Part shown: in pieces, positions 35,501 through 46,672 of the stretch
How positions within the stretch are numbered: position 1 is the first letter of the stretch
Layout of the letters: each line of letters starts with the position of its first letter
NCBI GenBank assembly: GCA_029465975.1
Contig: CM055756.1
Location: forward strand, 7,922,805-7,986,804
Source: Dallia pectoralis
Taxonomy: Eukaryota; Chordata; Actinopteri; Esociformes; Umbridae
DNA length: 64,000 nucleotides
Reading direction: 5' to 3'
The notes under the pieces: model-generated
The model's database searches: none
Told to the model about the DNA's origin: nothing
The model's input: the letters and a program-made list of their open reading frames with translations, nothing else
Translations under genes and position numbers: made by a program

Positions 35501-38500
35501 GGTTGTGAATATGAATGTCATGTATTAGATTTGATCTTTTTTTAAATAATTTTGAGACATTTGCTTTGTCTCTATGGGGCATGGTGCGTAGATTGATGAG
35601 TAAAACGACCAAGTTGGCCATCCGGGTATTTTCCCCAAAATTGTTGCTATGAACTTACCAAGTAAAATTAAACACAATTTATTTAAAGAAAACATTAAAA
35701 CATTTTGCAGATAAACACAAATCCTAATCTTATTTTAAAAAACGACTGGCTGAAATTAGACAAAAGCTTCGGTGCGCAGATTTATGCGAAATGGTGTTAA
35801 TATCTGTTTCCGAATTATATTCTGATAATCATATATACTCATATACTACATACTCAGCAGAATATCTCATGTGATGATGGATATCCTGTACTTGTAATCT
35901 GTCAATGGGGAAAAAAATGTCAATGATAAGTAGCCATTGTATTTAATGCATTTGGTTGAGAAGTGGAGAAGACATTGTGTGCTTGGCAAGGTTCTTTACC
36001 AAGACGCGACATACTGAGGGCCAGTCTAAAGCGCTTCACTTTCTTTACCATTATGGGACGTCAGTTATCCAGAGGTTAAATAGCCTAGCAGCAGAGTGAA
36101 GGTTGCTGTCTCAAGGCCCTGTCCAGTCTCTCATCCTACATGTATACCATCTCTAACCAACACATTGAGGCTCTTAAACCCGCCACAACGCTTTTCTTCC
36201 AGGTGCTGCACAACTCAAACCAGCACCTGTTAACCGTGATCACGCGCCTTGTTACATATGCGCGCGTCTCGAGCGTGGTGCAAAGGTTAAAAAATATATA
36301 CCCACAGTAAAACTGTGTCCTGTGTCGGCGTAACGTTATAAAGGCCGCTCGGAAAGGAAGATATGAAAAACTCCATTCTAACTTATGCACTAAAAGTTGT
36401 ATTCTATTTTTAGCTAGATTCAACTCTTGACGAGCTGTGGGTAATTGCAAACAAACAGTATATTTTACAGCTTGTGATTACATAATACCGATGATGCCCC
36501 GTATGGATAATGGAAGCCCACACAACACAAGGCCTGCCGTCAGGCCGTCTGCACGGCCTCGGGGGGGTGGTTATGTGTGTCTCTGTGGTGTGTGCGCAAG
36601 TCTGTGTGGGGGTGATTGTGTGTGTGTGTGTGTGCCTGAGGACAATTCTAGATCCTATTCAGCCAGGCAATTAGCTAAATCAACTAAATAATTTAACTAA
36701 ATCTTTGTTAGATAATTGTTATAAGTCATGTGTTTCAAAATGCACCTGCACCTGCATTTTCCCCTCGTGAACAGACTATGTTTTTTATTGTATATTCACG
36801 TATGTTTGAAAGTTATGTAACATCCATAATTCCGTTTTGTAAGATAATCATCCTTATCTTATATATCAATGTACTTATGCTTCAGTCAATTTAACACTTG
36901 AAGTGCCGAGTCACTGACACTGCGATTTTGGTTCATTTGACCCATGTATGTGTTGAATGGGAGAATGTTGCTGACACACAATGGCCAGTAGATGGCGCAT
37001 CTTGTTTATCTTTGCGTCAGAAGGACCGGGCTTTGGTAAAAACACGATGGCGAATGAAGTGAAACCCAAATGTTAAAGCCTCCTTGCAAATGACAATAGA
37101 TGGACTACATGTGTACCCTGTCATTTAATACGTGCATATATATTTAGGCCTTTATGGTGCCATATTAAATGGCAAGTGGAAATAGAACAGAAAACAGCGA
37201 ATCGCTGAAGCACAATTATAGAAACCAGAGTTGTGTAATCCTCCTAAACAACGTGCTAACATGTAAAAATACCACACAAAGACACGGCCTAAAAAAATAT
37301 ATCATCTCCCTTTCTTGAAGAAATGTAAACTGACAATTCAGGCATTTCTTAAAAGGACTTAAATGTAATAATTAGCCCAGTAATAGTCTTTTAGTGGTTG
37401 TATGGGTCTTCAGTTCTGTCTGAAACAAACTGAATTCTTTACTCAGACATCAAGTCAAATATGTTCTTGAAGTCGAGGGAACGATTGTTCTAATCAATGG
37501 TTGCCCTCAATATCATCAAAATCTCACTCTTCTGTTGACTTCATTAAAATATGTTTTACCGCTTTGGTACAATGTAAGAACTCAATACAAAAATCACAAC
37601 AGATGATCAAAAATAGCTTTTTTCAACTAAATTGTTTTATCTAGAAAAATATATTTTTCACACTGAAATAAATGATATAAATTGCATAACCTTTGACAGG
37701 ATTGTATTCTCATGTGTTAACATACTTTTTACTCTCACTATTTTAATTGTACCTTATTGGTCATCACTTAAAACAATTTGGTTATTATACAGCTGATATT
37801 TTAAAAATGTTTGCCTACTATATTCAGATTGGACTGTCACCACCAATCGACCCTGATATATTTGACCATAGCTGGGTTTAAACACATAATATTGAATGCT
37901 AGCATTGTAGTGCTTTAACAAGCTGATAAATTAAATAATGTACTATGTGTGTATTATATTTCACACAAAAGTTAGTGGTTAAATAAATTATCCATTTATT
38001 AGTTTGGAGTTTTGCGAAAATCGTACCAAAGACTTTATCTTTATCAATGGGTTTACAAAAACTGAAAACCTGAAGAACACCTAAACTGATAAAGACAATT
38101 TTTAATTCTTACTTCATCTTGAACATTTTGAGGTTGTCAGAGACTAAACAATGCAATATAGATGATTGACGTATGGGAAGGTGTCTAATAAATGACATGA
38201 TAAACGACCTGGCCAGATGGAATTCCTTTGGATAAGAATTCATTCAGGAATCTCTAATTTTGCTGGTATTTTAAATAGTCCAAAAATATCCTCTGTTCTG
38301 ATCTAACCATTTTTTCAAAGGTTTTAGCATGCTGTCTGAAAAAGTATTTCACGAGACTTATTAAACAAGATCAAACAGGGTTTGTCAAGGGTCGCCTTGA
38401 AATGGATTTGTCATGAGTCAGTGTGTCCCCAGCTATCTTATCCTTAGCTGCAGAAAAGGCTTTGATACACAAGAGTGGAAATACATTACTAGTCAAAAGG

Positions 38501-38994
38501 TTTTCTTTTACTATTTTCCACATTGTATACTAATATCAAAGACATCCAAACTAAAGTAGCCAACTTGCGCCTTAATATCAACTTCACAATATTTGTATTT
38601 ACATAATATTTATATCTCTCAACAGATTTATGAGTTGTAAGGCCTTGTAATCGTTTTCTAAGGGTGCATGGGGTTAAACAATTATAGTTATATGTTGTAC
38701 AATTGTAATTAATTGAGGACAATTTTCAGATTTCCTTTTTTACTTTAATATAATGAACTTTTCGAGTTTAACAGTTTAGTACATTGAAAAAGATAAATGT
38801 GCATTGAAACAGCGGACAGTCTAAAGCAAATAGTGAATTGAAAAAAAATATGTTTGCTGACGTTAGCATTTGTGCAAAAACTATTTGTGCAAACTAACTT
38901 AGTTAGTGTTAGCTAGCGACAGCTAGCAAACCAACACGTCAACATGATTGCGTTTTGATGTTGTCTGTTGCAGAGATATCAGAAAAGGTCACAA
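35501..38994. other. Intergenic, no gene seen
   Basis: Long AT-rich stretch. The only supportable site is a CTCF-like motif at 36985. Short frames lack domains. Confidence 0.5.
36985..36998 (+). promoter_or_regulatory. CTCF-like motif
   Basis: CCAGTAGATGGCGC fits the CTCF core CCASYAGRKGGCRS at every position. It is 2.4 kb upstream of the nptx2 promoter. Occupancy is not known. Confidence 0.45.
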
Positions 38995-39110
38995 ACAATC
39001 TTGTTTCATTGTTTTATTGCCCTCACCTGTTTCCTTATTCGCTGTCCTTATTTAAGTTCCTCCATTTCCAGTGTGTCTTATCTGTCTTTTTTTTGACGTC
39101 ATGCCCCATG
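38995..39110 (+). mobile_element. LTR fragment related to 44672-44975
   Basis: TTATTGCCCTCACC...CGCTGTCCTTATTTAAG and AGTGTGT...GTCTTT align with the reverse complement of the solo LTR at 44672-44975. No boundaries are recognisable. Confidence 0.5.
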
Positions 39111-39173
39111 CGGAAATCTACCAAAGACACATCTCCTTAGTAATATCTATGAGTAAGTGTAGTCTAGCCCAGG

Positions 39174-39178
39174 GGGTG
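39174..39178. repeat. Left target-site duplication of the LTR element
   Basis: GGGTG, repeated at 41704-41708 immediately outside the right LTR. Confidence 0.85.
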
Positions 39179-39577
39179 TGTCACGCACTGATCGGCGTAG
39201 TGTGGAATAAGCCATGAGCAGAGTCGTAGAATCCAGTTCAATATAAGGATTTATAATAAAGAACACAAAACAAACCGAGAACGGCGGAAAACACTAAACT
39301 GTAGGACTGAAATGAAAATGCGCATAAAGCGACTTAAACACACATACTCCAATACCTCCAGTAGCGCAAAACACTCACCACATATAGCTCGTGACATCTA
39401 ACAATGCTAAGCAAGGAGTGACTTGCTAGCGACCCCTTTATATCCCCACATAAAGTGACAGATTACTAACAGCTGTGACCACGTGAAAGAGGAAGTAATC
39501 ACAGCTAGTGAGAACAAAAACACGGAAGTGGATCACCGAAATGGAAGTGTAGCAACGCCACCACACCAATCGTGACA
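39179..39577 (-). repeat. 3' LTR of the element
   Basis: Nearly identical to 41305-41703. One difference lies in the segment corresponding to the AATAAA of the other LTR. Confidence 0.93.
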
Positions 39578-39826
39578 GTATCCCCCACTAAAAGGCTAGC
39601 TCCCCAGATAGCCGAACGAACCAACAAAAACCACAAGGGAGCAACAAGACAGGACCCACAGTTAAACCCAATGGGTTAGTCCATCAGGACGGGTCCAGTC
39701 CTTACAAGGCCCTGGATATGCCTCGGTGGCTGAGAGACCGCCATCTAGTGCGGCTGAGAGACCGCCATCTTGTGCGGCTGAGAGGCCGCCATGTTGTGCG
39801 GCTGAGAGGCCGCCATCTTGTGCGGC

Positions 39827-41392
39827 TCAGAGTCCGCCGTCGTAGGCGACGTGGTGGCGAAGGCCATTGTGAGCGCCGTCGTGGCGGCGGCCATCGTGGG
39901 CGCAGTCGTGGCGGCGGCCATCGTGGGCGGTGTCGTGGCGGCGGCCATCGTGAGCGCAGTCGTGGCGGCGGCCATCGTGAGCGTAGTCGTGGCGGCGGCC
40001 ATCGTGAGCGTAGTCGTGGCGGCGGCCATCGTGAGCGCAGTCGTGGCGGCGGCCATCGTGAGCGTAGTCGTGGCGGCGGCCATCGTGAGCGTAGTCGTGG
40101 CGGCGGCCATCGTGAGCGTAGTCGTGGCGGCGGCCATCGTGAGCGTAGTCGTGGCGGCGGCCATCGTGAGCGGCGTCGTGGCGGCGGCCATCGTGAGCGT
40201 CGTCGTGGCGGCGGCCATCGTGAGCGTCGTCGTGACGGCGGCCATCGTGAGCTTCGTCATGGCGGCGGACATCGTGAGCGTCGTCGTGGCGGCGGCCATC
40301 GTGAGCGTAGTCGTGGCGGCGGCCATCGTGAGCGTCGTCGTGGCGCGGCCTTCGTGGGCGGCGATGCGGCAGCCATTGTGGGCGGCGATGCGGCAGCCAT
40401 TGTGGGCGGCGATGCGGCAGCCATTGTGGGCGGCGATGCGGCAGCCATTGTGGGCGGCGATGCGGCAGCCATTGTGGGCGGCGATGCGGCAGCGATGCGG
40501 CAGCCATTGTGGGCGGCGATGCGGCAGCCATTGTGGGCGGCGATGCGGCAGCCATCTTGGGCGCTGGCGTGACGGCAACAGCCATCTTGGGCGCTGGCGT
40601 GACGGCAACAGCCATCTTGGGCGCTGGCGTGACGGCAACAGCCATCTTGGGCGCTGGCGTGACGGCAACAGCCATCTTGGGCGCTGGCGTGACGGCAACA
40701 GCCATCTTGGGCGCTGGCGTGACGGCGGGAGCCATCGTGGGCGCTGGCGTGACGGCAACAGCCTCGGGCGCAGGCGTGGTGGCGACCATCTCAGGCGCAG
40801 GCGTGGTGGCGACCATCTCGGGCGCAGGCTCCTGGAAGTCCAGCCATGTCCTCCACCACGTCCTAATAACAGCCGTGGGCTGTTCATCCAACCCCTCCGG
40901 GGGTTTTTCTGTCCCTGACGTAGGTGGCCGAAAAGGGTCTTCCCACGGCGGGGGTAGTGGCTGTAGCTCCAGGGCTCTTGCTGGCCCTGGCTGCAGCCCC
41001 GGAACAGTGGGCGGTGTCTTCTGCCCGCCCCAGCCGACGTCCGAAGTTGCGGGGACTAGTCGACTGAGGACGGGATCCCATAGCAGGGCGTCTTCCAGGG
41101 AGTCCTCCTCCACTCGCTCGTAGACCGCCTCCTCATCATCCGAGGAGAGGGAGTCGGACCCCCAATCACCCTGCCAGGTGTAGCGCTGCTCTTGCTGCTC
41201 CGTGGGTTGACGGTGAGCTTCATACCTCGGAGCGCTATAGCTTGCCCCTCCGAGGAATCCACTCACCGTCCGGCTCTGCGGGCTTCTTGGGTGGCTTAGC
41301 ATTCTGTCACGCACTGATCGGCGTAGTGTGGAATAAGCCATGAGCAGAGTCGTAGAATCCAGTTTAATATAAGGATTTATTATAAAGAACAC
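39827..41392 (-). CDS. Repeat-rich ORF of the LTR element, unknown function
   Basis: Open for 521 codons; the likely start is one of the Met codons near the 5' LTR edge (MAYSTLRRS or MLSHPRSPQ), not the most distal one. The non-repetitive N-terminal part contains acidic DSLSSDDEEAVYERVEEDSL and Pro/Leu-rich LELQPLPPPWEDPFRPP. It is followed by TPAPKMAVAV (10-residue) and SPPTMAAA (8-residue) repeats. An indel near 40480-40500 then changes frame, so the third repeat is read as DYAHDGRRH; the other frame gives TTLTMAAA and probably represents the original protein. No enzymatic motif, zinc knuckle or RT is visible. A gag-like structural role is only a guess. Confidence 0.5.
   Translation of the reverse strand: MFFIINPYIKLDSTTLLMAYSTLRRSVRDRMLSHPRSPQSRTVSGFLGGASYSAPRYEAHRQPTEQQEQRYTWQGDWGSDSLSSDDEEAVYERVEEDSLEDALLWDPVLSRLVPATSDVGWGGQKTPPTVPGLQPGPARALELQPLPPPWEDPFRPPTSGTEKPPEGLDEQPTAVIRTWWRTWLDFQEPAPEMVATTPAPEMVATTPAPEAVAVTPAPTMAPAVTPAPKMAVAVTPAPKMAVAVTPAPKMAVAVTPAPKMAVAVTPAPKMAVAVTPAPKMAAASPPTMAAASPPTMAAASLPHRRPQWLPHRRPQWLPHRRPQWLPHRRPQWLPHRRPQWLPHRRPRRPRHDDAHDGRRHDYAHDGRRHDDAHDVRRHDEAHDGRRHDDAHDGRRHDDAHDGRRHDAAHDGRRHDYAHDGRRHDYAHDGRRHDYAHDGRRHDYAHDGRRHDCAHDGRRHDYAHDGRRHDYAHDGRRHDCAHDGRRHDTAHDGRRHDCAHDGRRHDGAHNGLRHHVAYDGGL
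39868..40345. repeat. 27-bp minisatellite within the LTR element, ~17 copies
   Basis: The unit GTGGCGGCGGCCATCGTGAG plus CGTAGTC or CGTCGTC is nine codons long. Variation is concentrated in the last bases. Confidence 0.94.
40355..40555. repeat. 24-bp minisatellite within the LTR element, ~8 copies
   Basis: The unit GGGCGGCGATGCGGCAGCC plus ATTGT is eight codons long. A partial unit at about 40487-40500 shifts the frame. Confidence 0.93.
40556..40770. repeat. 30-bp minisatellite within the LTR element, ~7 copies
   Basis: The unit GCGCTGGCGTGACGGCAACA plus GCCATCTTGG is ten codons long. It shares the GCCATCNTGG core with the two neighbouring arrays. Confidence 0.94.
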
Positions 41393-41703
41393 AAAACAAA
41401 CCGAGAACGGCGGAAAACACTAAACTGTAGGACTGAAATGAAAATGCGCATAAAGCGACTTAAACAAACATACTCCAATACCTCCAGTAGCGCAAAACAC
41501 TCACCACATATAGCTCGTGACATCTAACAATGCTAAGCAAGGAGTGACTTGCTAGCGACCCCTTTATATCCCCACATAAAGTGACAGATTACTAACAGCT
41601 GTGACCACGTGAAAGAGGAAGTAATCACAGCTAGTGAGAACAAAAACACGGAAGTGGATCACCGAAATGGAAGTGTAGCAACGCCACCACACCAATCGTG
41701 ACA
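41305..41703 (-). repeat. 5' LTR of the element
   Basis: On the minus strand it carries a TATAAAG box (complement near 41562-41569) and AATAAA at 41381-41376, in promoter then poly(A) order. Confidence 0.93.
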
Positions 41704-41708
41704 GGGTG
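41704..41708. repeat. Right target-site duplication of the LTR element
   Basis: GGGTG, matching 39174-39178. Confidence 0.85.
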
Positions 41709-43049
41709 TGAAAGTGAACGGCCGGGCAGTGGATTCACAAAACTATCTTGCTGTCTTTGCCTGACGGGCTCCCATCTCAACTGAATGGCCTCCCTCCAAT
41801 TCCATTAGAGGTGGAATCGGCGGCTTACTCTAGTTCTCCATTACCATTCTCGAGCGATGGGGATGAACCCTGTAAACTGTAGTTGGTGATCGCATAGGGT
41901 TTTGCGGTTGATAAAGTAGTATTGTAAGCACAATCGTGTGACGGCAGTGAGTTATTCCAAATTTAACAAACCCAACGCCAAGACATTGAATGTGTATTGT
42001 TGTGATCTAGTTCTCTAATGGAATAGTAAAAGGAAGACGTGGCGTTTCCTGTTTAAAATGCCCCAAATGAAATGGAGAATGATACAACCTCTATCACCTT
42101 GTGTTAGTCATGCATATTCTATTATTTACACCGACCAGTTCGTTTGATTATAAATGTTTTAAATTCTACGGTCTTGGACAGAAATCTAATGTTGACTGGG
42201 AACTGCTGCAAGCTGTAGCTCAAATCATCGCTGTCCCCACAAGATCATTGGAGACGGCGCTACATTCTCCCTGAGAGAAAGCGAGAGCGGGTTGGAAAGC
42301 GTCACCCGTGTTTATTCGGAATCAGTGCAGAAAGGCTTCGACAACCCATTGGCTCCGCCACAGCGACATGTCATTACTTTTGTCGACTCGCTCTCTACTG
42401 GTCCGCTGTTTCCACATCAGGTGTTCTTTGTAACCGTCTCAAAGGGAGTTGGAGGGGGTGAAACGCGGTTGCACACATGAGTGCTGACCCACCCTTAATA
42501 ACACTAGCCGTGCACTCCAGCTGCCACTTTCATACACGGGTTCAGACCAAATACACAATTTCGAACCAATCATTCGTTCTCAGTTCTTCCGCATCTGTTC
42601 CGGCAGTACCTGTGCGGTGTCCGCAGGGAGACGGATGGGCTGCTCATACTGGAGTGAGTGACGACTTGTCCCGGGGAATTCTGGGCCAGTGACGCACGCC
42701 GGATGATGCCGATATCACAGGAAAAACCTAAAAAATATACACGACCGCACAATGTCTTCATATTTTGCAAAAGGCCCATTGAAAGGTCACTGGGGATACT
42801 CGTATTGTGTTTGTTCTGGTTCATCAGGGTGTCAGCGGCTATGCTGACCGTTTGACGTTTTGAAGGGGATGACGAGATTGACCTTAAAGTGTATTTTAAT
42901 GGCTGTCTGTTGTAATTGTAACCGCAAGTATTTTTTTTAAATGTGTAGGCCGGCAGCTAGCTAACTACATGAAGCTTGTGCTGGTGAACATACAGTGTCT
43001 AGCTAGTAACAGCATGTTGTTCTGTCCAGTTTCTGTGTTCGTTTGGCAT
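41709..43049. other. Intergenic, no gene seen
   Basis: No supportable coding or repeat feature. Short frames lack domains. Confidence 0.5.
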
Positions 43050-43176
43050 CTTAATTGTTTTTCTTTTTATTGGCCAGTCTGAGATATATGTCTGGCATCC
43101 AGGAGTTGCTTCTGCACGTTGAGACTTGTGTTCTGCAGGTACTATTTAATTAAGCTGCCATTTGGGGATTTGTGAG
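43050..43176 (-). mobile_element. Tc1 relic, part A, interrupted by a hAT-like element
   Basis: TTATTGGCCAGTCTGAGATAT, GAGACTTGTGTTCTGCAGG, ACTATTTAATTAAGCTGCC and TTTGTGAG run in the order of the reverse-complement Tc1 transposase. The sequence resumes at 44029 (GCATCTGGTTTTCAAACTAG). Confidence 0.75.
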
Positions 43177-44020
43177 CAGTGTTGGTCATCTTACTTAAAA
43201 AAAGTAATTAGTTACAGTTACAAATTACTTCTCCCAAAAAGTAATTGAGTTAGTAACTCAGTTGCCACATTGTAAAAGTAATAAGTTACTCAGCAAAGTA
43301 ACTGACATTATTTTGTTTACGTTCTAAACGCAATTACGTTCTATAACATTTAACGTCAAAGATGTTTATATTAACTTATTGAAGTATTATACAGTATTTT
43401 AGAACATTTGGTATTTATTTGAACTCAATAGATTGCAGCTGCCATTGGTTTTTGCATATGATAAAAACATAAATAAATATTGAAAATAAAATTCAAGTGC
43501 AAACTTAAGACACCTGGGTAAAAAGAAACAAAGGAAAATCTTTGCTTGAGGCAGAAGTCTATAACGTCTTTTTCCTGGGCAATGTGGGCATAGCGTGCAT
43601 GTAACATAAACATTCTTGCCTTTGACTTCAATGAGCGAGAAGTAGTGCCGGTACTTCCAGTTTGATACCGCTATTTTTAAACTTTTCCGGCTCGTCGCCA
43701 TTATCGCTGACGCAGTCTTGTTTAGTGGTAGTCAGAGTGCGTGCAGCGAGACAGCGTGAGCAAGGCACCGCCCACCCAGCCAATCATCATCGCATTTGCA
43801 ACGACGTCATCATCCCCACCCCAGCTGCAGTTGTTGTGTAGCCAAAGCATGACACCTCGCGCCTCATTCAACCAAATTGTAGTAACGCGACACTTTCAAT
43901 CTCAGTAAAGATAACGGCGGTGTAACGATGGAAACAGTAATTAATTAGATTACTCCGTTACTGAAAAAGTAACTCCGTTGGTAACGCCGTTATACTTAAA
44001 CGCCGTTACTCCCAACACTG
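43177..44020. mobile_element. Non-autonomous hAT-like element, 844 bp
   Basis: Begins CAGTGTTGG and ends CCCAACACTG, with subterminal AGTAACTCAGTT / AACTCCGTTGG repeats. An exact 8-bp duplication TTTGTGAG lies at 43169-43176 and 44021-44028; 8-bp duplications are characteristic of hAT elements. It has no transposase frame and would depend on an enzyme made elsewhere. Confidence 0.9.
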
Positions 44021-44028
44021 TTTGTGAG

Positions 44029-44290
44029 GCATCTGGTTTTCAAACTAGCCCCTAACGTATTTGGCCTCTTACTCAGTTGTACACCGGCGCATCCCACGCC
44101 TCTATCCATTTTGGTGAGAGCCAATTTGCCCGGTTCTGTGAAGGCAGTAGTACCGTATTGCTGCATGAGAACTTTACAATATTGGACATTTCTTGCATGG
44201 AATTGCCTTATTTCAAAGGACAACAATCGACTGAAGGAAGTTCTTTGTTTCTGGCCATTTTGAGCCAGTATTGAAACTGGCTAGTTTTCA
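44029..44290 (-). mobile_element. Tc1 relic, part B, beyond the hAT-like element
   Basis: Continues part A without loss once one TTTGTGAG copy is removed: CAAACTAGCCCC, CTCAGTTGTACACCGG, GGTTCTGTGAAGGCAGTAGT and AGTTCTTTGTTTCTGGCCAT. Confidence 0.78.
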
Positions 44291-44671
44291 GGTACCAACG
44301 GTAATTTACACGAGCAGCTTTGTTGCTTTATACAATGCAAGTGAACATGATGCAATACGTTTCATTGTCATAACCTTTCAGGAGGAATAAAGCATTTTTT
44401 CAATGAGCTGTAAAAGTTACCAACACATTTGAGCACCTCGATAAGTCAAGTTTTTGTGCCAGTGATCTTGACAATAATTTATACTATATATATACTGCTT
44501 TGATATCGATGATTTGGTATGTTTATAATACTTTTGAAGGTGTCAATGTACTCCCCGGATGTTATTTTTATAAATGGAATATATTTGTTTTGTCATGTTT
44601 ATTACGTCCACCTTAAGTTGCCTCGTTACCTGTTCACCCCTCGTGGATTATTGCGCTTTGTGTTTTCTGCT

Positions 44672-44975
44672 TGTCATGCCACGTTATGCACGGGCTTGTT
44701 ATCCCGCGATTAAACATACTATTTGAGCCATCCAAATAATTGCCTCATTGCCTTTGTAACTATGACAAGAAAAACAAACTAAACTGAACACAGACAGGAC
44801 ATCAACAACCACGGCGTAGGCTTATGCCAAACAAAGACTGACCAAACACACTGGGAAATTAGAAACTTAAATAAGGACAGCGATTGGGGAAAGAGTTGAG
44901 GGCAATAACTACTGACACAAGTGTTAGGCGTTGGATCTCACGGGCAAGCTGAATCTGACGTGCCGAGATGTGACA
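44672..44975 (-). mobile_element. Probable solo LTR, 304 bp
   Basis: TGTCATGCC...GATGTGACA ends. The reverse complement aligns with 38995-39110. No target duplication is visible, so the boundaries are uncertain. Confidence 0.45.
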
Positions 44976-45689
44976 ATAGCAATACTTTCTCATATACATT
45001 AAAGACACGGACAACTTGCTAGGGATAATAGAAGAAGAATGTATCTAATAAATATAAAAACATTTAAAAAAAGAAGTTTGCAATGTTTATATTACAATCC
45101 CCAAAAGTTTGAAGACCTGCACCCAACACAATAGACTAGACAAATGTATTTGAAAGATATTATTACTGTGAACATTTTCACAAGAACCCTTTAGGGTTTC
45201 TATTATACCTGCTCACAAAATGCAGCATATTTTCAAACATCACAGTTGTTCAACCTTCTGCCAGGTTCTTTTCTGTCCTAATTAGTTGCTACTCCAGGCC
45301 ACCTCAAGGGCAGATTATCTCCTTCCCACACTGTCTTACAAAAACCCAGAACACAGGTAAAACCCTCACCGTTCTCACACCGCTAATGCCTTTCTTATTT
45401 CCTCCGAGTGCCATTCAATGGCAACCTGAAAATGAGACTCAATAAGCACCTCTAGTCAGGCCCCTCTGTCTCCTCCATTAAAATTGATGTTGTAAACTAC
45501 AGTACAGTGTTCCCACGAAGACCTACAGGGCTTTACTCAGAGCACTATAATAAGCTACGGTAGCGTGGGGATGCTAACACCCTGGATATAATAGCATATT
45601 GCAAACGAGGCATCCAGTGGAAGCACTTCTACTTGCAAGCACAAAACATCCATGACTCCACAATAATAGCGTTAAAAGAAAAGAAAAAT

Positions 45690-45880
45690 ATCGAGGTCCA
45701 TCGTCAGAAGAATAAGGTTAAATGAGGTTGGGTCAGACAGCATGACAATGACACAAAACACAACGGTAAATCCACAGCAGAAAGTCATATTCGGAATAAA
45801 ATGTGCAATTGTGCATCTTGGAACGGTCAAGTCAGAGTCCTGACCTCAACCCTACTGAAATACTGAGAAATGACCTGAAG
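45690..45880 (+). mobile_element. Tc1 relic of a third family (plus orientation)
   Basis: CAGCATGACAATGACACAAA and GTCAAGTCAGAGTCCTGACC recall the ND-PKH and SQSPDLNP coding blocks of a Tc1 transposase. It abuts an opposite-strand relic at 45881. Confidence 0.55.
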
Positions 45881-46190
45881 CAGGGCTCCCACTCGTTCTA
45901 TTCTGGTAAGAGCCAGTTTGAGCTGTTCGAGAAGGGGGTAGTACACATTGTTGTACAAGATCTTCGGTTTCTTGGGAATTTCTTGTTTCTTGCATGGATT
46001 AGCTATAAACAAAAATAGACAGACGAGTTTCAGAAGAGAGTTCTTTGTTTCAGGCCATTTTGAGTCTGTAACTGAACACAAATAAAATGTCGATGCTCCA
46101 GATCCTGAGCTTGTCTAAAGAAGGACAACTTTATTGCTTCATTAATCAGCACAACAGCCTTTTTAGCTGTGCTAGCATAATCTCAAAATC
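45881..46190 (-). mobile_element. Tc1 relic (minus orientation), transposase start and 5' end
   Basis: CTCCCACTCGTTCTATTCTG, GTAGTACACATTGTTGTACA, GAGTTCTTTGTTTCAGGCCA, GATGCTCCAGATCCTGAGC and TTGCTTCATTAATCAGCACA follow the same order as the relics at 35250 and 44029 and extend further toward the element end. Confidence 0.78.
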
Positions 46191-46349
46191 CAACGGAATA
46201 TGTAAAAATCTTAAGAAAACAAAAATGATGTAAACCCTGGAGTAAGAGTTTACTGTGCTTGCAGAGCTAGAAAACTGATAACTGATCAGCGAAATTGTAC
46301 TTGTCACTAATGTTACTAATGTCAAAGTATTTTATTGTCAATTACACTG

Positions 46350-46667
46350 TGTGACAACTAGTATGACTAGTCGTCCTCTTTTCGTTTATTTTGTATTGTT
46401 CTCACCTGGTCCTCGTTTAGTTGATTAGTATTTTTATTTAGTTCTCTCTGTTTCATGGTTGTGCAGGTCATTGTTTGAGGTCCATGTAGGTGTGTGTTAT
46501 GTGTGTTCCTGTCACTGGTTTTGTAATTTCGTGGTCGCTATAGAGCACACTTTATTTTCAATTCAATGTATAGTTTTGTTCGTTGTGGTGTTTTATTAAA
46601 TAACCTCAACTAGATTCAGCTCTGCAGTCGGTTCCTTTCACCCTGCGCTGCACCTTGGTTCGTGACA
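46350..46667 (+). mobile_element. Solo LTR, 318 bp
   Basis: Begins TGTGACAACTAG and ends GGTTCGTGACA. An exact 5-bp duplication CACTG lies at 46345-46349 and 46668-46672. TTTTATTAAATAA near the 3' side is a possible poly(A) region. Confidence 0.8.
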
Positions 46668-46672
46668 CACTG

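Larger units (their letters stand above)
39179..41703 (-). mobile_element. Young non-autonomous LTR retrotransposon, 2525 bp
   Basis: Two 399-bp direct repeats with TGTCACG...CGTGACA ends bound 1727 bp of interior, and a 5-bp GGGTG duplication flanks the whole. The polarity is minus: a purine tract TAGTGGGGGATAC directly precedes the left repeat when read on the minus strand, making 39179-39577 the 3' LTR and 41305-41703 the 5' LTR. I see about three mismatches between the LTRs and no indel, so the insertion is recent. The interior has no gag-pol, protease, RT or integrase; it encodes a tandem-repeat protein. Movement would need proteins from another element. No TGG primer-binding start is visible beside the 5' LTR. 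Confidence 0.92.

Noticed and set aside
39718..40918. Plus-strand frames through the GC-rich arrays (GGGHRERSR, VVAAAIVS repeats)
   Set aside because: They are antisense shadows of the repeats. LTR polarity, the purine tract and the non-repetitive head support the minus strand.
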